A DNA stretch of 64,000 bases from Pyrenopolyporus hunteri (taxonomy: Eukaryota; Ascomycota; Sordariomycetes; Xylariales; Hypoxylaceae): contig CADCXC010000038.1 of NCBI GenBank assembly GCA_902806595.1, forward strand, positions 806,001-870,000. Reading direction: 5' to 3'. How positions within the stretch are numbered: position 1 is the first letter of the stretch; the number at the start of each line of letters is the position of its first letter. This document shows positions 9,920 to 21,482 of this stretch, one piece after another. The position numbers and the translations under genes are program-made. Below the pieces are notes generated by a model. That model saw nothing but the letters and a program-made list of their open reading frames with translations. It was not told where the DNA came from and searched no databases.

Positions 9920-12900
9920 AACAAACTCGGCAAGTATTAGCTAGCGCTCGGATACAGGAGGATTCGGTTGGCGAGGTCCGATTCTGCGCCCTTCTCTTGG
10001 CAGAATTATGGGGCCCTTCGGACCAAATAACACATCACGAGGCAATGTTACCAGTTAGTACACTAGGTACTCATGCTTATTCCTCCTTCTTCCCAGGCGG
10101 GTCTTTAGGTGGACTCACGACGGCCCAACCGCAACAGGTAGACTAAGCTGTCAGTGTAAGATTATGGAATGCCTATAGAAAACGAGCGAGGCGAGGTTCT
10201 CTCGTCAGCCTCGTTGGTAATATCACAAAGGACAAATCCTGGAAGCGCGGTACCATGTGCCTCATCTATCCTTGCGCTTATTATCCCTCAGCCTCGTTAC
10301 CCAACCCGGATTGTATTTGGATGCTCCGCCGGTTCTAACAACAACGGGTTATTGCAGCTTCTAGTAGCTATGTCCCACCTGGCTCCTTACCCGCGTAGTA
10401 AGTAGTGAGAACGTATTGGCGGAGCTATTGAACCCCCGTTGAAGCGAGTCCCATTATACAGCCCGTGAGAAGTCAATGACCGTTAGTAAATGCGTAGCGT
10501 GTAGTCTATTGTAGGTATATGTCTAGGTACATAGTAAATAGTACTATACGTAACATTGTACAGGCCGTGTAAGAGATACCATCCACCTATATCTACCTAT
10601 CTATCTATTAGTGGAACTATATACTCAATATTCACATGTCAAGCTGACGCTGGCGCCCACCCAACACGCACCCCTTCCATTGATAACCTGTCTCATTCTA
10701 AATGACTGGAACGTTTGTTGTTATCCAACTCTTCTTCTTCACACTACCCTTTTACTTTAGAGTATAAGACACAGATACACCAATGTAAAGTATAAATGGC
10801 CTTCTAAGGAACTCTAACGCCCCACGTCAGTCGTATTGTTAATTTCCATATCTGGATGGAAGTATTTCGCGGCTTTTAAGAATAGTCCTACTAGCGGTTC
10901 CAGCTCGTATCCCCTTACGCTACGAGCGCTAGATATTTCTTTTTCTTTTTCATAGGACATAACCAGGGCACGCATTTTACTGGGACTGGATAATATTAGT
11001 CAGGAAAAGAGCTCTGGGAGGTCAACAACCTCCTAAGCATGAGACTTCTCCTCCCCGCCCGATATGTATGGCACGAATGCTATATTCACTAGGAAGATAG
11101 TATCTGGGAGCCTTGAATCACGCATATGGCCCTCACTTATCATTAGCTTTCTCCGTGAGGCGAATCCGCTTAGGGCAGGACGGACATTGCCTACCTCGAA
11201 CATGAGTGGTAAACTCCTACATGAGGTAGATTGTGAGGTACCTTAGGTAGTCTGCTTGAAATAATCAACAGACATAGTCTATATACGGCTCGAAGATTCT
11301 ATTTGCGTAGTACATCCACGTTCGGGACACAGCAATACGTCGTGGCATTCAGGAACCATTGAAATCTCCATAAGGCTAAGAGCTGAACTAGAGCAGTAGT
11401 CTAAGGTGAATACCCCCTTTAACTGGTCGATATAGATAAGTATGTACACCTCGCCTATATCAAGTTCCGCCTGCCCATAGCAGGAGAATCTACAAGGTGG
11501 GAAGGTCCTAAGGCCTGCTGATCTCACTGAGGGTAGTTGGTCGGGATGAGCCGCAAGCGGTCCACTTCTAGCAGGTTTATGCGTACCCCACGGAAGGATC
11601 TTCTACCTAGGGCTATACAATTCACAGAGTATCAAGCTGACGGAGCCACGGCGCTTATGAGCTGGGGTGTAACAGAACGCTAGTACTATGTGGCATATTT
11701 GGTATACACCGAGAAGCAAAGGTAAGATCCCTATTTGTACTATTGTTACCTTTCTCACTGATTCCGCATCTGGTATGTAAATCGAACGTATAACCCCGGG
11801 GAATTTTTGATGTCAGGACTATACGGTGAAGCTTTTTCTCTAGCCGGGTTAGGTAGAGACTTAGTTACTTGTTACCCACCTACAAAGTGGGCTAGGGTTG
11901 CTTAACTCTATCGAAGGTCAACGGAAGGGCGCGCGATAGTCATGTATGAAGACATTTGACTTTTACATAATAGCACCTGGAAGACGTGTGTCTCGGAAGA
12001 TGGAAGACCTGCCTCGATCGTGAAGCACCCGCCTTTCTCGGCAAAGATACTATTGCCCGGCCTTTGCCAATAGCCAAGGCAACTAGCATACCTCCCTAGG
12101 CACCCCATGGGCATTGGCACCTGTCGATAACAGTTCACCTTCGAAGCTATGGCTCAAGGTGTCTATTATGTCAGGCAACGGACCCGAGTCATTAGGCGTC
12201 CGCGCTAAGGGCCAACCACATAATCCCTACTGCATGAGTCGTATGTGTAGCCATACGGATGTAAAGTCACATTTACGGCTAGGCTTAGTTGTAGGCGTTT
12301 ATACTCATATAAGAAAGTGCAAATGGTGTTTAGGGGTTGTTGTTTTCCGCCGAGTGGATGCGGTAGTACTTCTTGTGGTACTCGAGACGCGGTCGGACTT
12401 CTACGAACTGCAGGCCCCCTGGGTAAACATATTGGACTATCCCCTGCCAATCTGACATCAGAATGGTAGGTTACTGGCAATGCTACTTGGATTGATAGCC
12501 GGCGGTGCGGCGACTAGTTGGGAGTCTTGCAGGGGTTCCTACTAGGTGGATCGCACTGCTATTCTTAGCGGAGCTTGCTGAACGCGCAAGGCGGGAGTCA
12601 CTAGCCGGGTGACCGGCGCGGGCGATGATAGATGTTGGTGACGGCGGAGCTGGCTGGTACCGTTCGTATTGGTGTCCTCGACTTTATCCCGGAGGGAAGT
12701 CTGGGTAATTGGGTCATATGACAAACAAAAAGTTTGCTAGAGGCTAGCATTTTGTTCTGAAAAAAAGGCGAAGGCAGGCGAGAGTATTGCCGATAATTTT
12801 CACTGACCGTTTAGCTTCGGGATAGAAGCGGGAAGAAATGGATGAATACGATATTTAATGACAACATGTCCTTGTCTGGGTAAGATGACGGAGGAATGCT

Positions 12901-15229
12901 GACCTCAACTTTGGTCGAGTATGCACTGTCAATGCCTTATCACCAGAGGGATCGATAACAAAATCAAAAGATCTGGCTCTTCAGACATGGGCGGTTCCGT
13001 TCCACTAAATAGAAACTAGAGCTCAGCCGCTCATATGGGGGTTTATACGATCAGGGATGATGGCGACATTCCTTACGGAATTGACCGGGCTTTGATCATG
13101 AATAGCTCCTGCTTCAAGTGTATTAGAATTCCTTTGAAAACTCGGATTGCCTATACAAAATGTTTGTATTGCTGTGGCAACTGCATTGCAAGTGAAAGCA
13201 GAAATACGTATTGTACGACGCGTCATTGTACTGTAGTTCCGTACTGCTGACCCCTTTTCGATAAGTATGTCGTCAGAGGAGGTCGTGTTCGGGATGCTGG
13301 CTCGTTTCTGATATCGGGACTTCCAACAAGCTAGCAAGGAGCTTGGAGTGGAGGGTAGCATTTCGGCCGGCGTGGGCCAAGCCTCATACGTAGGGCCCAA
13401 GAAGAGCGAGCTCAGGTACAGCCCCAAAATAAGGGGCCGCAGCCAGGATAGCGATCCGGCAAACGAGACCAGCCCTGCGACTTGAAAATCGATCTTCCTT
13501 GAACACGAAGACACCAATGAATGGCGTTGACACACCATCGGGTGCTGGCGCAGGCATTGGCTAGTGTCTACCCCGTTGGTATCTGGCAAGATACCCGAGA
13601 GATTTTCTTGGTGTAATCGTAAAATATATACAAAAAAAAAAAAAAAAAGATCGTAGTAGGTCGGCGGCGAGATGCGAAACCATTCCTAGAGATGTTGGAG
13701 AGGGTGTTTGGCAATAGAATTTCCTTCGTCCTCTTAATCGGGCGAGGAGACAGGTTACGGATGAAGGGGCAAGCTGTAGAGTTCGTGTAGTTCTTTGTAA
13801 GACGATGGGATTATTTTGTTATCGTTGTAGTGGCAAGTATTGTCCAAATCATGATAGAACCGGCACACTGCATAGTCGTGGAGCAATGATTGGCTGCGAC
13901 AAAAAGAGAGGAGATTAAAAACACACAAAGACGACAACACATTAGGATGCAAATGCGAAGGCGGTAGACTCTAAAACAAGGGCTGACGGTTGGATCCCGC
14001 CTTTTGCAGCAAATAGAATAGCGGAGACTGGGGGGACGGGGGTTCGTACATAGGGTTTATATGTCCGGTGTGGCCATTCCTGGTAGGCAGGTATAGGACC
14101 GGGTATGGAAAGCACAAAGGAAGATCGAGGATGGGGATGGGATGAGATTGGATGATGGAATTGTTTTCCAGAAACAGTACTGAAATATACGGTGATCTAG
14201 AATAGACAAGAGAGAGGGTTGAAAAGAAAAGAAAGAAAAGGGAGAAGGAGATGGAGAATAAGTATACCCTAATGTTGCAGTGAGGTTAAGGTAGTTACGG
14301 TTGTCTGTGAAGGTAAGAACGTTGAAGTATAGGTGTACGTATAATAGGTACAATACATGGCTACATGTAGTACGTAATGTGGTACCTAAGAATGGTCCCG
14401 GGGAGATTTAATCTACGTAGATAGTACATATACCTACATACATACATGTACCTACCTAGGCATTATATATCGTACAATACCTCCCTACATGTACATAGCA
14501 TGCATCTACATCTCACATCTGGGCGGTAGGTACGATAAATTTGTTGTGTGCGAGCTGCGGTACCTATGGTATCGTCGGTGCACTATGTGGTATGTAGTAT
14601 AATACCTTAGGTACACTGCAGCTGCACGATGTGGTAGGATCTAGGGTTATAGAAGCAAGTACCTATTAAGTCTCAATGGCCAGAGGCGATAGGCGACTGG
14701 CTACCTGGCTCGTACTTCGCACGAGTGAGGCATGGATGTGATCTTAGCTACCCACATGTAACTAGGTACATCCCACCCCTCCTGGACCCCCCTGGCAGCC
14801 CCTCTCACCTTTAAGGTCCATCGCCGCCCACTAGTGGCAGTACTACGGTAGGTAGCTACATTCTCGTACACGCTGCCTCACCTGGGTAACAACCAAGTCT
14901 AAAAGCCTAAGCCAGCACCAGTATTATTTCGTAGAAAAGGTCAAACCGTAGCTGTCCTTTTACCTTTAAAAGTCCCAGCTAGGCCCTCCCAAACTTCACC
15001 CCCAAACAAGTTCTGGAAACTCTATCCATTCTTCTTCCCTACCTAATACAGTTCCCCCCCTCCTCTCCCAAGCTCACCGCTATTGACTTTCTTTCTCTTT
15101 TTTTTTATTGTTGATACCCTGGGAAGAGTCTCCGCCGCCGCTAAAGAGAAGAAGTATTGCCGTGGTGTAGGCAAGAATACACATATTCGTGCATATTTTT
15201 GCTTTACGACAATCGAGCCAAAGGCAACA
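9920..15229. other. 5.3 kb gene-poor region, possibly with decayed sequence
   Basis: No gene with a credible start and exon structure is recognisable. Open frames of 60-190 codons occur on both strands, for example 13023-13589 (-) and 13035-13250 (+). The latter would encode a cysteine-rich 71-residue peptide with no signal peptide. They overlap each other, have no family resemblance and are probably chance frames. Other content: a poly-A run near 13631-13647, TAGGTA/TACATG repeats around 14420-14500 and 14620-14760, and a pyrimidine-rich stretch before 15100 that is likely gfa1 5' leader. Parts of 10.9-12.5 kb could be an old, mutated mobile element, but I see no terminal repeats or transposase motifs. 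Confidence 0.4.
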
Positions 15230-17834
15230 ATGTGGTATGTGAGCCCCGATCGAAGCCCTTTCACCTTGTTCCGCTCCCCAAAAGCCAAAAGACTTGAAGA
15301 GGGGGACGCTTGGTCCCGCACACGATTCTGGCGGTCAACCCAACCGAATATTCGAGTTGCGTTGTCACTTTTACCTGAACTTCCTGGTGAAGCTGGGATA
15401 GGAGAGCTCGCGGAGGATCAAGTAATCGGAATCGAATCAGGTTGCTAATTCGATCATTTGTGATAATAGTGGAATTTTCGGCTACATCAACTACCTGGTC
15501 GAGAAGGACCGGAAGTTTATCCTCGACACACTCGTGAACGGTGAGACAATGCCAACCTACCGCAATCCGCCCGTCCTCGGTCTCCCCTCAAACCATACCT
15601 TGAGTCTCACGACATCGACTTAGGGTTAAGAAATGGCAATAAAATAGAATTTCGAAAAGCTGACGCCTGGGTCTTTGTTATATAGGTCTCTCCCGTCTCG
15701 AGTACCGAGGGTACGACTCGGCCGGTCTAGCTGTCGATGGCGACAAGAAGAATGAGGTGCTGGCTTTCAAGGAGGTCGGCAAGGTCGCCAAGCTCAAGCA
15801 GCTCATCGACGAGTCCAAAGTAGATCTTACCAAGGTTTTCGACTCACATGCCGGCATCGCCCATACTCGATGGGCTACTCACGGCCCTCCCTCTCGGCTG
15901 AACTGCCATCCCCACCGGTAAATTCCTCTACAGAGCAGAGCTTACGAGTCCCCTTGCTAATTCGACCGCCGCTTCTAGATCTGACCCCACATGGGAATTC
16001 TCAGTCGTCCACAATGGCATCATCACCAATTACAAGGAATTGAAGACCCTCCTTTCTGCGAAGGGCTTTAAATTCGAGACCGAGACCGACACAGAGTGCA
16101 TTGCGAAGCTCGCAAAGTACCTGTACGACCAACATCCCCACATTGACTTTGTCGACCTTGCTAAGGCCGTCATCACCGAGCTCGAGGGCGCCTACGGCTT
16201 GTTGATCAAGTCTGTCCACTACCCCCATGAGGTCATTGCCGCTCGTAAGGGCTCGCCCCTTGTCATTGGTGTGAAGACCCAAAAGCGCATGAAGGTCGAC
16301 TTCGTCGATGTTGAGTATTCGGAGGAGAATGGCGCTTTGCCAGCTGAGGCCGCCTCCCAGAACGTTGCCTTGAAGAAGCAGACTGGCAACTTCCTATCTC
16401 CGAGCACTCTGCTAGGGGCCCCCGACAAGTCCCTCCTCCACCGCTCGCAGTCCCGCGCCTTCATGACCGACGATGGCTTGCCTATGCCGGCCGAATTTTT
16501 CCTTTCCTCTGACCCTTCTGCCATCGTCGAGCACACCAAGAAGGTCATGTACCTGGAGGACGATGACATTGCCCACATTCACGAGGGCTCACTGAACATC
16601 CACCGCCTCAAGAAAGCTGATGGTAGTTCTAATGTCCGGAACATCCAGACCCTGGAGCTCGAGCTCCAGGAGATCATGAAGGGCAAGTTCGATCACTTCA
16701 TGCAGAAGGAGATCTTCGAGCAGCCCGAATCCGTTGTCAACACCATGAGAGGTCGTCTCGACATCGAACACAAGACCGTCACTCTTGGTGGTTTGAGATC
16801 GTACATCGCCACTATTCGCCGATGCCGACGTATCATTTTCATTGCCTGCGGTACCAGTTACCACTCCTGCATGGCCGTCCGAGGCATTTTCGAGGAACTT
16901 GCCGAGATTCCGATCGCCGTAGAGCTCGCTTCCGACTTCCTCGACAGAGAAGCGCCCGTTTTCCGCGATGACACCTGCGTCTTCGTTTCGCAGTCCGGCG
17001 AGACGGCTGACTCGTTGATGGCCCTCCGTTACTGCCTCGAGCGTGGTGCTCTGACGGTCGGTATCGTTAACGTTGTTGGTTCCTCCATCTCCCTCTTAAC
17101 TCACTGTGGTGTCCACGTCAACGCCGGCCCTGAAATCGGTGTTGCCTCGACTAAGGCTTATACGTCGCAATTCATTGCAATGGTAATGTTTGCCTTGTCC
17201 CTCAGCGAGGACCGAGCGTCCAAGCAGAAGAGACGTGAGGAGATTATCGAGGGTCTCTCTAGGATTTCTGAGCAGATCAAGGAGATCCTGAAACTAGACC
17301 AGTCCATCAAGGAGCTCTGCGCCAAAACATTCAAAAACCAGAAGTCTTTGCTGCTCTTGGGACGTGGTAGCCAATACTCGACAGCCCTCGAGGGTGCTCT
17401 GAAGATCAAGGAAATTTCCTACCTTCACTGCGAAGCAGTAATGTCGGGTGAACTTAAGCACGGTGTGCTGGCTCTGGTCGACGAGAATCTTCCTATCATC
17501 ATGATTTTGACTCGTGATGACCTTTTCAAGAAGTCACTGAATGCCTACCAACAAGGTACGTGATATGTTTAGTTCCAATAAGGCGATCCGAGTTAATGCT
17601 GACGTGTCTACAGTTGTCGCCCGTGGCGGAAAGCCCATAGTCATCTGCAATCCTGGCGACGAGGAGTTCCAAGCGAACCAGGCTCAGAAGATCGAGGTCC
17701 CCAAGACCGTCGACTGCCTGCAGGGCATTCTCAACGTCATCCCCCTGCAGCTCATTGCCTACTGGCTGGCCGTCATGGAAGGCCTTAACGTCGACTTCCC
17801 GCGGAACCTGGCTAAGTCGGTCACTGTTGAATAA
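15230..17834 (+). CDS. gfa1: Glutamine-fructose-6-phosphate aminotransferase (Gfa1)
   Basis: Makes glucosamine-6-phosphate from fructose-6-phosphate and glutamine, the first committed step to UDP-GlcNAc and chitin. Five exons: 15230-15234, 15470-15540, 15686-15917, 15979-17555 and 17614-17834, giving 701 aa, typical for fungi. The first exon holds only ATG plus two bases; the codon of Cys2, the N-terminal nucleophile, is completed in exon 2 (MCGIFGYINYLVEKD). Visible are the class II glutamine amidotransferase domain (LEYRGYDSAG, HTRWATHG, HNGIITNY), a fungal-type linker rich in Ser/Leu, and two SIS sugar-isomerase domains (CGTSYHS, SQSGETADS; LGRGSQYSTALEGALKIKE). The C-terminus is NLAKSVTVE, as in eukaryotic family members. 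All phases close without a stop. The linker is a possible site for kinase control and UDP-GlcNAc feedback, which is known for the family but not shown here. Confidence 0.97.
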
Positions 17835-18624
17835 GCCTGCGGATTTGTACGACTAGATGATGCTGGCGGGTTTGTGGCACGACGTTGGAGTTGGCTTGCG
17901 GGAAGATATCACGGATGGTTGGGACTCAGGCCACACTTGAGCGCGTCAATGTTATACATGGCAGCGGAATTGTGATTAGATAAAGAATAACTGATAGCCA
18001 CAGCAGCTAATTATGTTCTTATTGAGCGTAATGCCATAATTTCAGCTATAAGCTGTTTTTATCTTGGATTCCTCGATAGAGTAGTAAGATAAGACGGCGG
18101 ATTAATAGGTCCTCCCTTGATAAGAACTCGTCGTCTAGTAATGCACGTGAAGCATCTAGGTACTTGATAATTTCTACCTTCATGGAACCGAGAGAATGAC
18201 AATAGGCTACAATAGTTCGATACTCAGGTAAGCTTAAGAGACAATATGGCAGAAAAACTACGGCATTACTCGTCAATATAACTGCAACGTTTATGTGTCT
18301 TTGGCTCTAATGTTACAGAATCATCATGTCCCTTACTCTTCCCTTCCCTGCAGAAGATCGGGAAGCACCGTAATTCCGGAGTAAGCAAGTATAGTATCCC
18401 CATCTGGGTGGATAGGTGGCATTGCAACTCGTATGGTTCCCGCTGTTGATGAGGATGGCTGGCGGTATGCCCTTATACATCATTTCTGTATCCAGCTGTC
18501 TTAAGTTTCCCCCCTCTGCTCATGCGACGGCCGATTCAACCAAGCTGAGGACCCCTGCTAGCCCAGCCTCGTCAACAGCTCGCAGGCACAGAGATGCGGG
18601 CAGGATGCGAGATACGAGGCAAAT
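17835..18624. other. Convergent 3' region between gfa1 and pre4
   Basis: Tail-to-tail spacer of about 0.8 kb that must contain both 3' UTRs. It is AT-rich near 17980-18060. I see no supported gene or RNA. Confidence 0.5.
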
Positions 18625-19599
18625 TTAGACCGTCTGAGTACCGTAGCCCTTGATGCGGTCGGCGAAGGCCCAGCTCTGCTTCTCGAGCTTCTCGTCCTGG
18701 GAGAGCTCGATGCCGTCCTTGGTGACGACGGCGAGCGAGTACGAGTCGAGGGAGCGGGCGTCGCGGTAGAACAGCACCTTCATGCACTCGCGGATCACCT
18801 CGACGGCCTTCTCCCGGCTGATACCCGCCACGGCCTCCTCGTCCGGCACGTACCGCCGCATGATGGGCTGCGCCAGCATGCTGCCGAAGCCCGTCGCCAG
18901 CGACGGCGACGAGAAAGTCGTGCCCAGAAGGTCGGCCGCGGCCAGGAACGGCTTGCCCTCGTCGTCGAGCCCGGCCACGAGCAGGTGGTTCCACAGAGGG
19001 TCGAACTTGGACCGCCGGTGGTACAGCAGCTTCGACAGGTACTTGTGCAGGCTCCGCGCGTTCAGCGTGTGCGCCGTCTGCTGGTACGCCTCGTCGATCC
19101 CGAGCTCCGTCAGGTGCCGGTCTAGGTACTGCATGTCGGACACGTCCCCGCCGAACCCGACGATCGAGGTGTCGGCAAAGGTGCGGATGCGCTTTACGTT
19201 GGTGAAGCGGGCTAGCGAGCCGTAGGAGGCTGTGCGGGTGGGATAGACGTATTAGCGCTGATTCTGTATGTATCGATATGGGGAGAGGAGAGCCGGGTGG
19301 GAGAAAGAAAGGAAAGTATCTATAGTGGTGGGGGGTAGGTGGAATATGTGCGTACCCAGGTTATCGGCCGCCATGACGACACCGTCCTTGAACTTCATCG
19401 CTATTACTGACGTCCCCGTCACGATGGGCGACTGGGTATGCTGATTGGGACCGGTCGTCTGCATGTATGAGGCATCGTAGGCGCCGTAGACGTCGTCTCT
19501 GGGCTGTGATAAGTGTTAGCCGTTGACTAGTTCCGTTTCTTGATTCTTGAGAAGGTAGCTTCTTCTTACACGGCCCCAAGCTTGCGGTCGATGATCCAT
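18625..19599 (-). CDS. pre4: 20S proteasome subunit beta-7 (Pre4)
   Basis: Non-catalytic beta subunit of the 20S core. Three exons on the minus strand: 19570-19599 (10 codons, MDHRPQAWGR), 19356-19503 and 18625-19229, with introns of 66 and 126 nt and matching phases, giving 260 aa. The WGRP-type N-terminus, TGTSVIAMKFKDGVVMAADNLASYGSL, GGDVSDMQYLDRHL and YRDARSLDSYSLAVVTKDG identify beta-7 (yeast Pre4, human PSMB4). The threonine of the TGTS motif follows a short propeptide, as expected. The third exon has high GC content at third codon positions compared with neighbouring spacers. The gene is divergent from the HCNGP-like gene across 559 bp and convergent with gfa1. Confidence 0.95.
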
Positions 19600-20158
19600 A
19601 TTGATGATATTCGGCTGGAGGCGATTCGGGAACGAGGGTCTTGAGATTGAAGGACTACGAGCGACTCGGTGGGTTGGCGGTGTTGCGGAGAATGGGCCGC
19701 TATGTGAATATGGAGTTGCGAGGGCTGATGTTGTTAGACGTAAACGAAGCTCCAGTGCCGTTTGGAGGGTTGGACTTCCCAGTTAGTGGTGGAGCTTTGG
19801 AGCTGCGCGTCAGTTCTGCCTTCCGGGGCACTGTTGTACGCACTTCTTTGATTTTGGGTACCTCTCAGTTACCTTATGCCTTTTCAGCTGTCAGCAGCTG
19901 TAGGCGGCAGCTACCTATTCGTCGTACATTGTAGTACATTGTGAGAGCATTGAGACCCACTCAGAGTCATTTGAATACGTAGGTACCTGTACATATACAT
20001 GTACCTACGAAACCTTAAGAAACTTATTCCCATTTCATTTCATCTACGAACTTCTCGTCGGGTATTTAAAATACCTAAATTATCTAACATCTCATCTTCG
20101 TATAAGAGTGATCTCACTAGCTTTAAACTTAGTCCTGTAAACACTTCCAACCGCAAAA
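19600..20158. promoter_or_regulatory. Shared divergent promoter of pre4 and the HCNGP-like gene
   Basis: 559 bp between two start codons facing away from each other, so both promoters must lie here. It contains a TAGGTACCTGTACATATACA-type palindromic repeat at about 19979-20008. I do not see the yeast proteasome box GGTGGCAAA. Shared control is inference from geometry. Confidence 0.55.
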
Positions 20159-21117
20159 ATGGGGGGTCTCGTGGGTTACGAGAGCAGTGATGAGGAAGAG
20201 GCCGCGCAACAGCCAGATCCAAAGGTATGAACGAGAACGTGAGACGAAGCATAGCAGTGCACTGGTAGGCGTTGGACAGCACTGATTCTACTGAGGCCAG
20301 TCACTTAAAGTAACTGAAGATACTACTCTCAAGCCGGAGAATAAGCCAGGTAAGTAGATCCGTGTCGTCTACCTATCTATCATCCTTTACTCGCTTCAAC
20401 ATTGTATTCATGCCTTTTCTAACAAAGTAAGCAGACACCCCAGCGGAATTTAATGTTGCGTCACGAAAGGCAGAGAAGCAGCCAGAAGCTATAATCGGGC
20501 CACAAATAGGTCCGGCAGCCGCCGCGGGCCCAAGTTTTCCTCCACTAGAGGAAGCGCCCATGGACGACGACGAAGACGCCGGCCTCGGGGCACCCCCAGG
20601 ATCGCCCTACACAGCAACCCGCGCGCTGATCCATGACCTGACGCTTCCGCCCGTGCCTAACACGGACATCCCGCCGTCGCCTCCGGGTTCGCCGCCGGCG
20701 GCCCTGACCGCCAAGTTCGAGCGGTTCCTGGAGCTCAAGAAGCAGGGGGTGCACTTCAACTCGCGCGTGGCGCAGAACGCGGCGCTCCGTAACCCCGAGC
20801 TGACCGACAAGCTGCTGGCCTTCGTCGACCTCGCCGCCCCCGCCGACCAGTACCGCACCGTCCTGCCGCCCGACATCTTCGACCCCACCGGGTTCCCCCG
20901 CTACGCGTACCGCGAGCAGCTCAGGCAGTCCCAGGCCGACATCGAGAAGGCTAGGGCTAGGGCTAAGGGCGCGCCTGTGGAGTTTGTGGCGTCTTCTGCT
21001 TCTGCTTCTGCTTCTGCCTCGGCGGGTGATGATGGCCAGAATCTGGGGACGGGAGCACAGGGGGAAAGCGCGCCGAAGCCGAGCACGGGGAAACGTAAGA
21101 CGAGATTTGATACGTGA
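20159..21117 (+). CDS. HCNGP/SAP30BP-like nuclear protein
   Basis: Three exons: 20159-20224 (MGGLVGYESSDEEE and onward), 20301-20349 and 20435-21117, giving 265 aa with consistent phases. The start MGGLVGYESSDEEE, the central FERFLELKKQGVHFNSRVAQNAALRNPELTDKLLAFV and the segment PPDIFDPTGFPRYAYREQLRQSQADIEK are hallmarks of the HCNGP-like family. Its human member SAP30BP is a nuclear factor tied to transcriptional repression and splicing. The N-terminus is acidic; the C-terminus has a Ser-Ala repeat from a TCT/GCT microsatellite (about 20993-21020) and ends KRKTRFDT, a common ending in splicing-related proteins. The exon 2 boundaries are the least certain: alternative AG sites there lead to stops, which favours the model given. 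Confidence 0.85.
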
Positions 21118-21482
21118 TGTGTTTCCTACTGAACTATAGCGTTGATAATCCCCGTGATTCCGTATCGAGGGAGATAGCTTGTACATCATCATAGAGCATA
21201 GTTCATGCTAGTTTATCAATTTCAGATACCCTGCTCGCTTATCAAGACTATTCCTATATTTTTTTTGTTCTTTTTTTAAAGCTATGTTCATATTTGATGT
21301 AAGACATAAGAAATAACATGCAGGACTCACGGTCCGTGGACTAACCCACATAGGTCGTCATACTGGGATATAGATATAATGAGCGTAGTTCCAAGTTCGT
21401 TATAAAGCAGCCAAATTCCCAACAATACCCTCATAGACAATCTGTACGCCATCGTAGCTCGTCACTCAGCGCATGTTCTCAA
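21118..21482. other. Convergent 3' spacer
   Basis: 365 bp between two stop codons on opposite strands. It is AT-rich with a T-run near 21258-21280. It holds only probable 3' UTRs. Confidence 0.5.

Noticed and set aside
10900..12500. Suspected degenerate retrotransposon
   Set aside because: No long terminal repeats, reverse transcriptase or integrase motifs could be seen; left as undetermined.
13035..13250. Cysteine-rich 71-residue frame resembling a small secreted protein
   Set aside because: No signal peptide and no upstream exon supplying one; probably chance.
13023..13589. 188-codon frame on the minus strand in the 9.9-15.2 kb spacer
   Set aside because: No family resemblance, no splice partners, and it overlaps another frame on the opposite strand.
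20545..21192. Long minus-strand frame opposite the HCNGP-like gene
   Set aside because: Shadow of the GC-rich true coding strand; Arg/Val/Gly-rich artefact.
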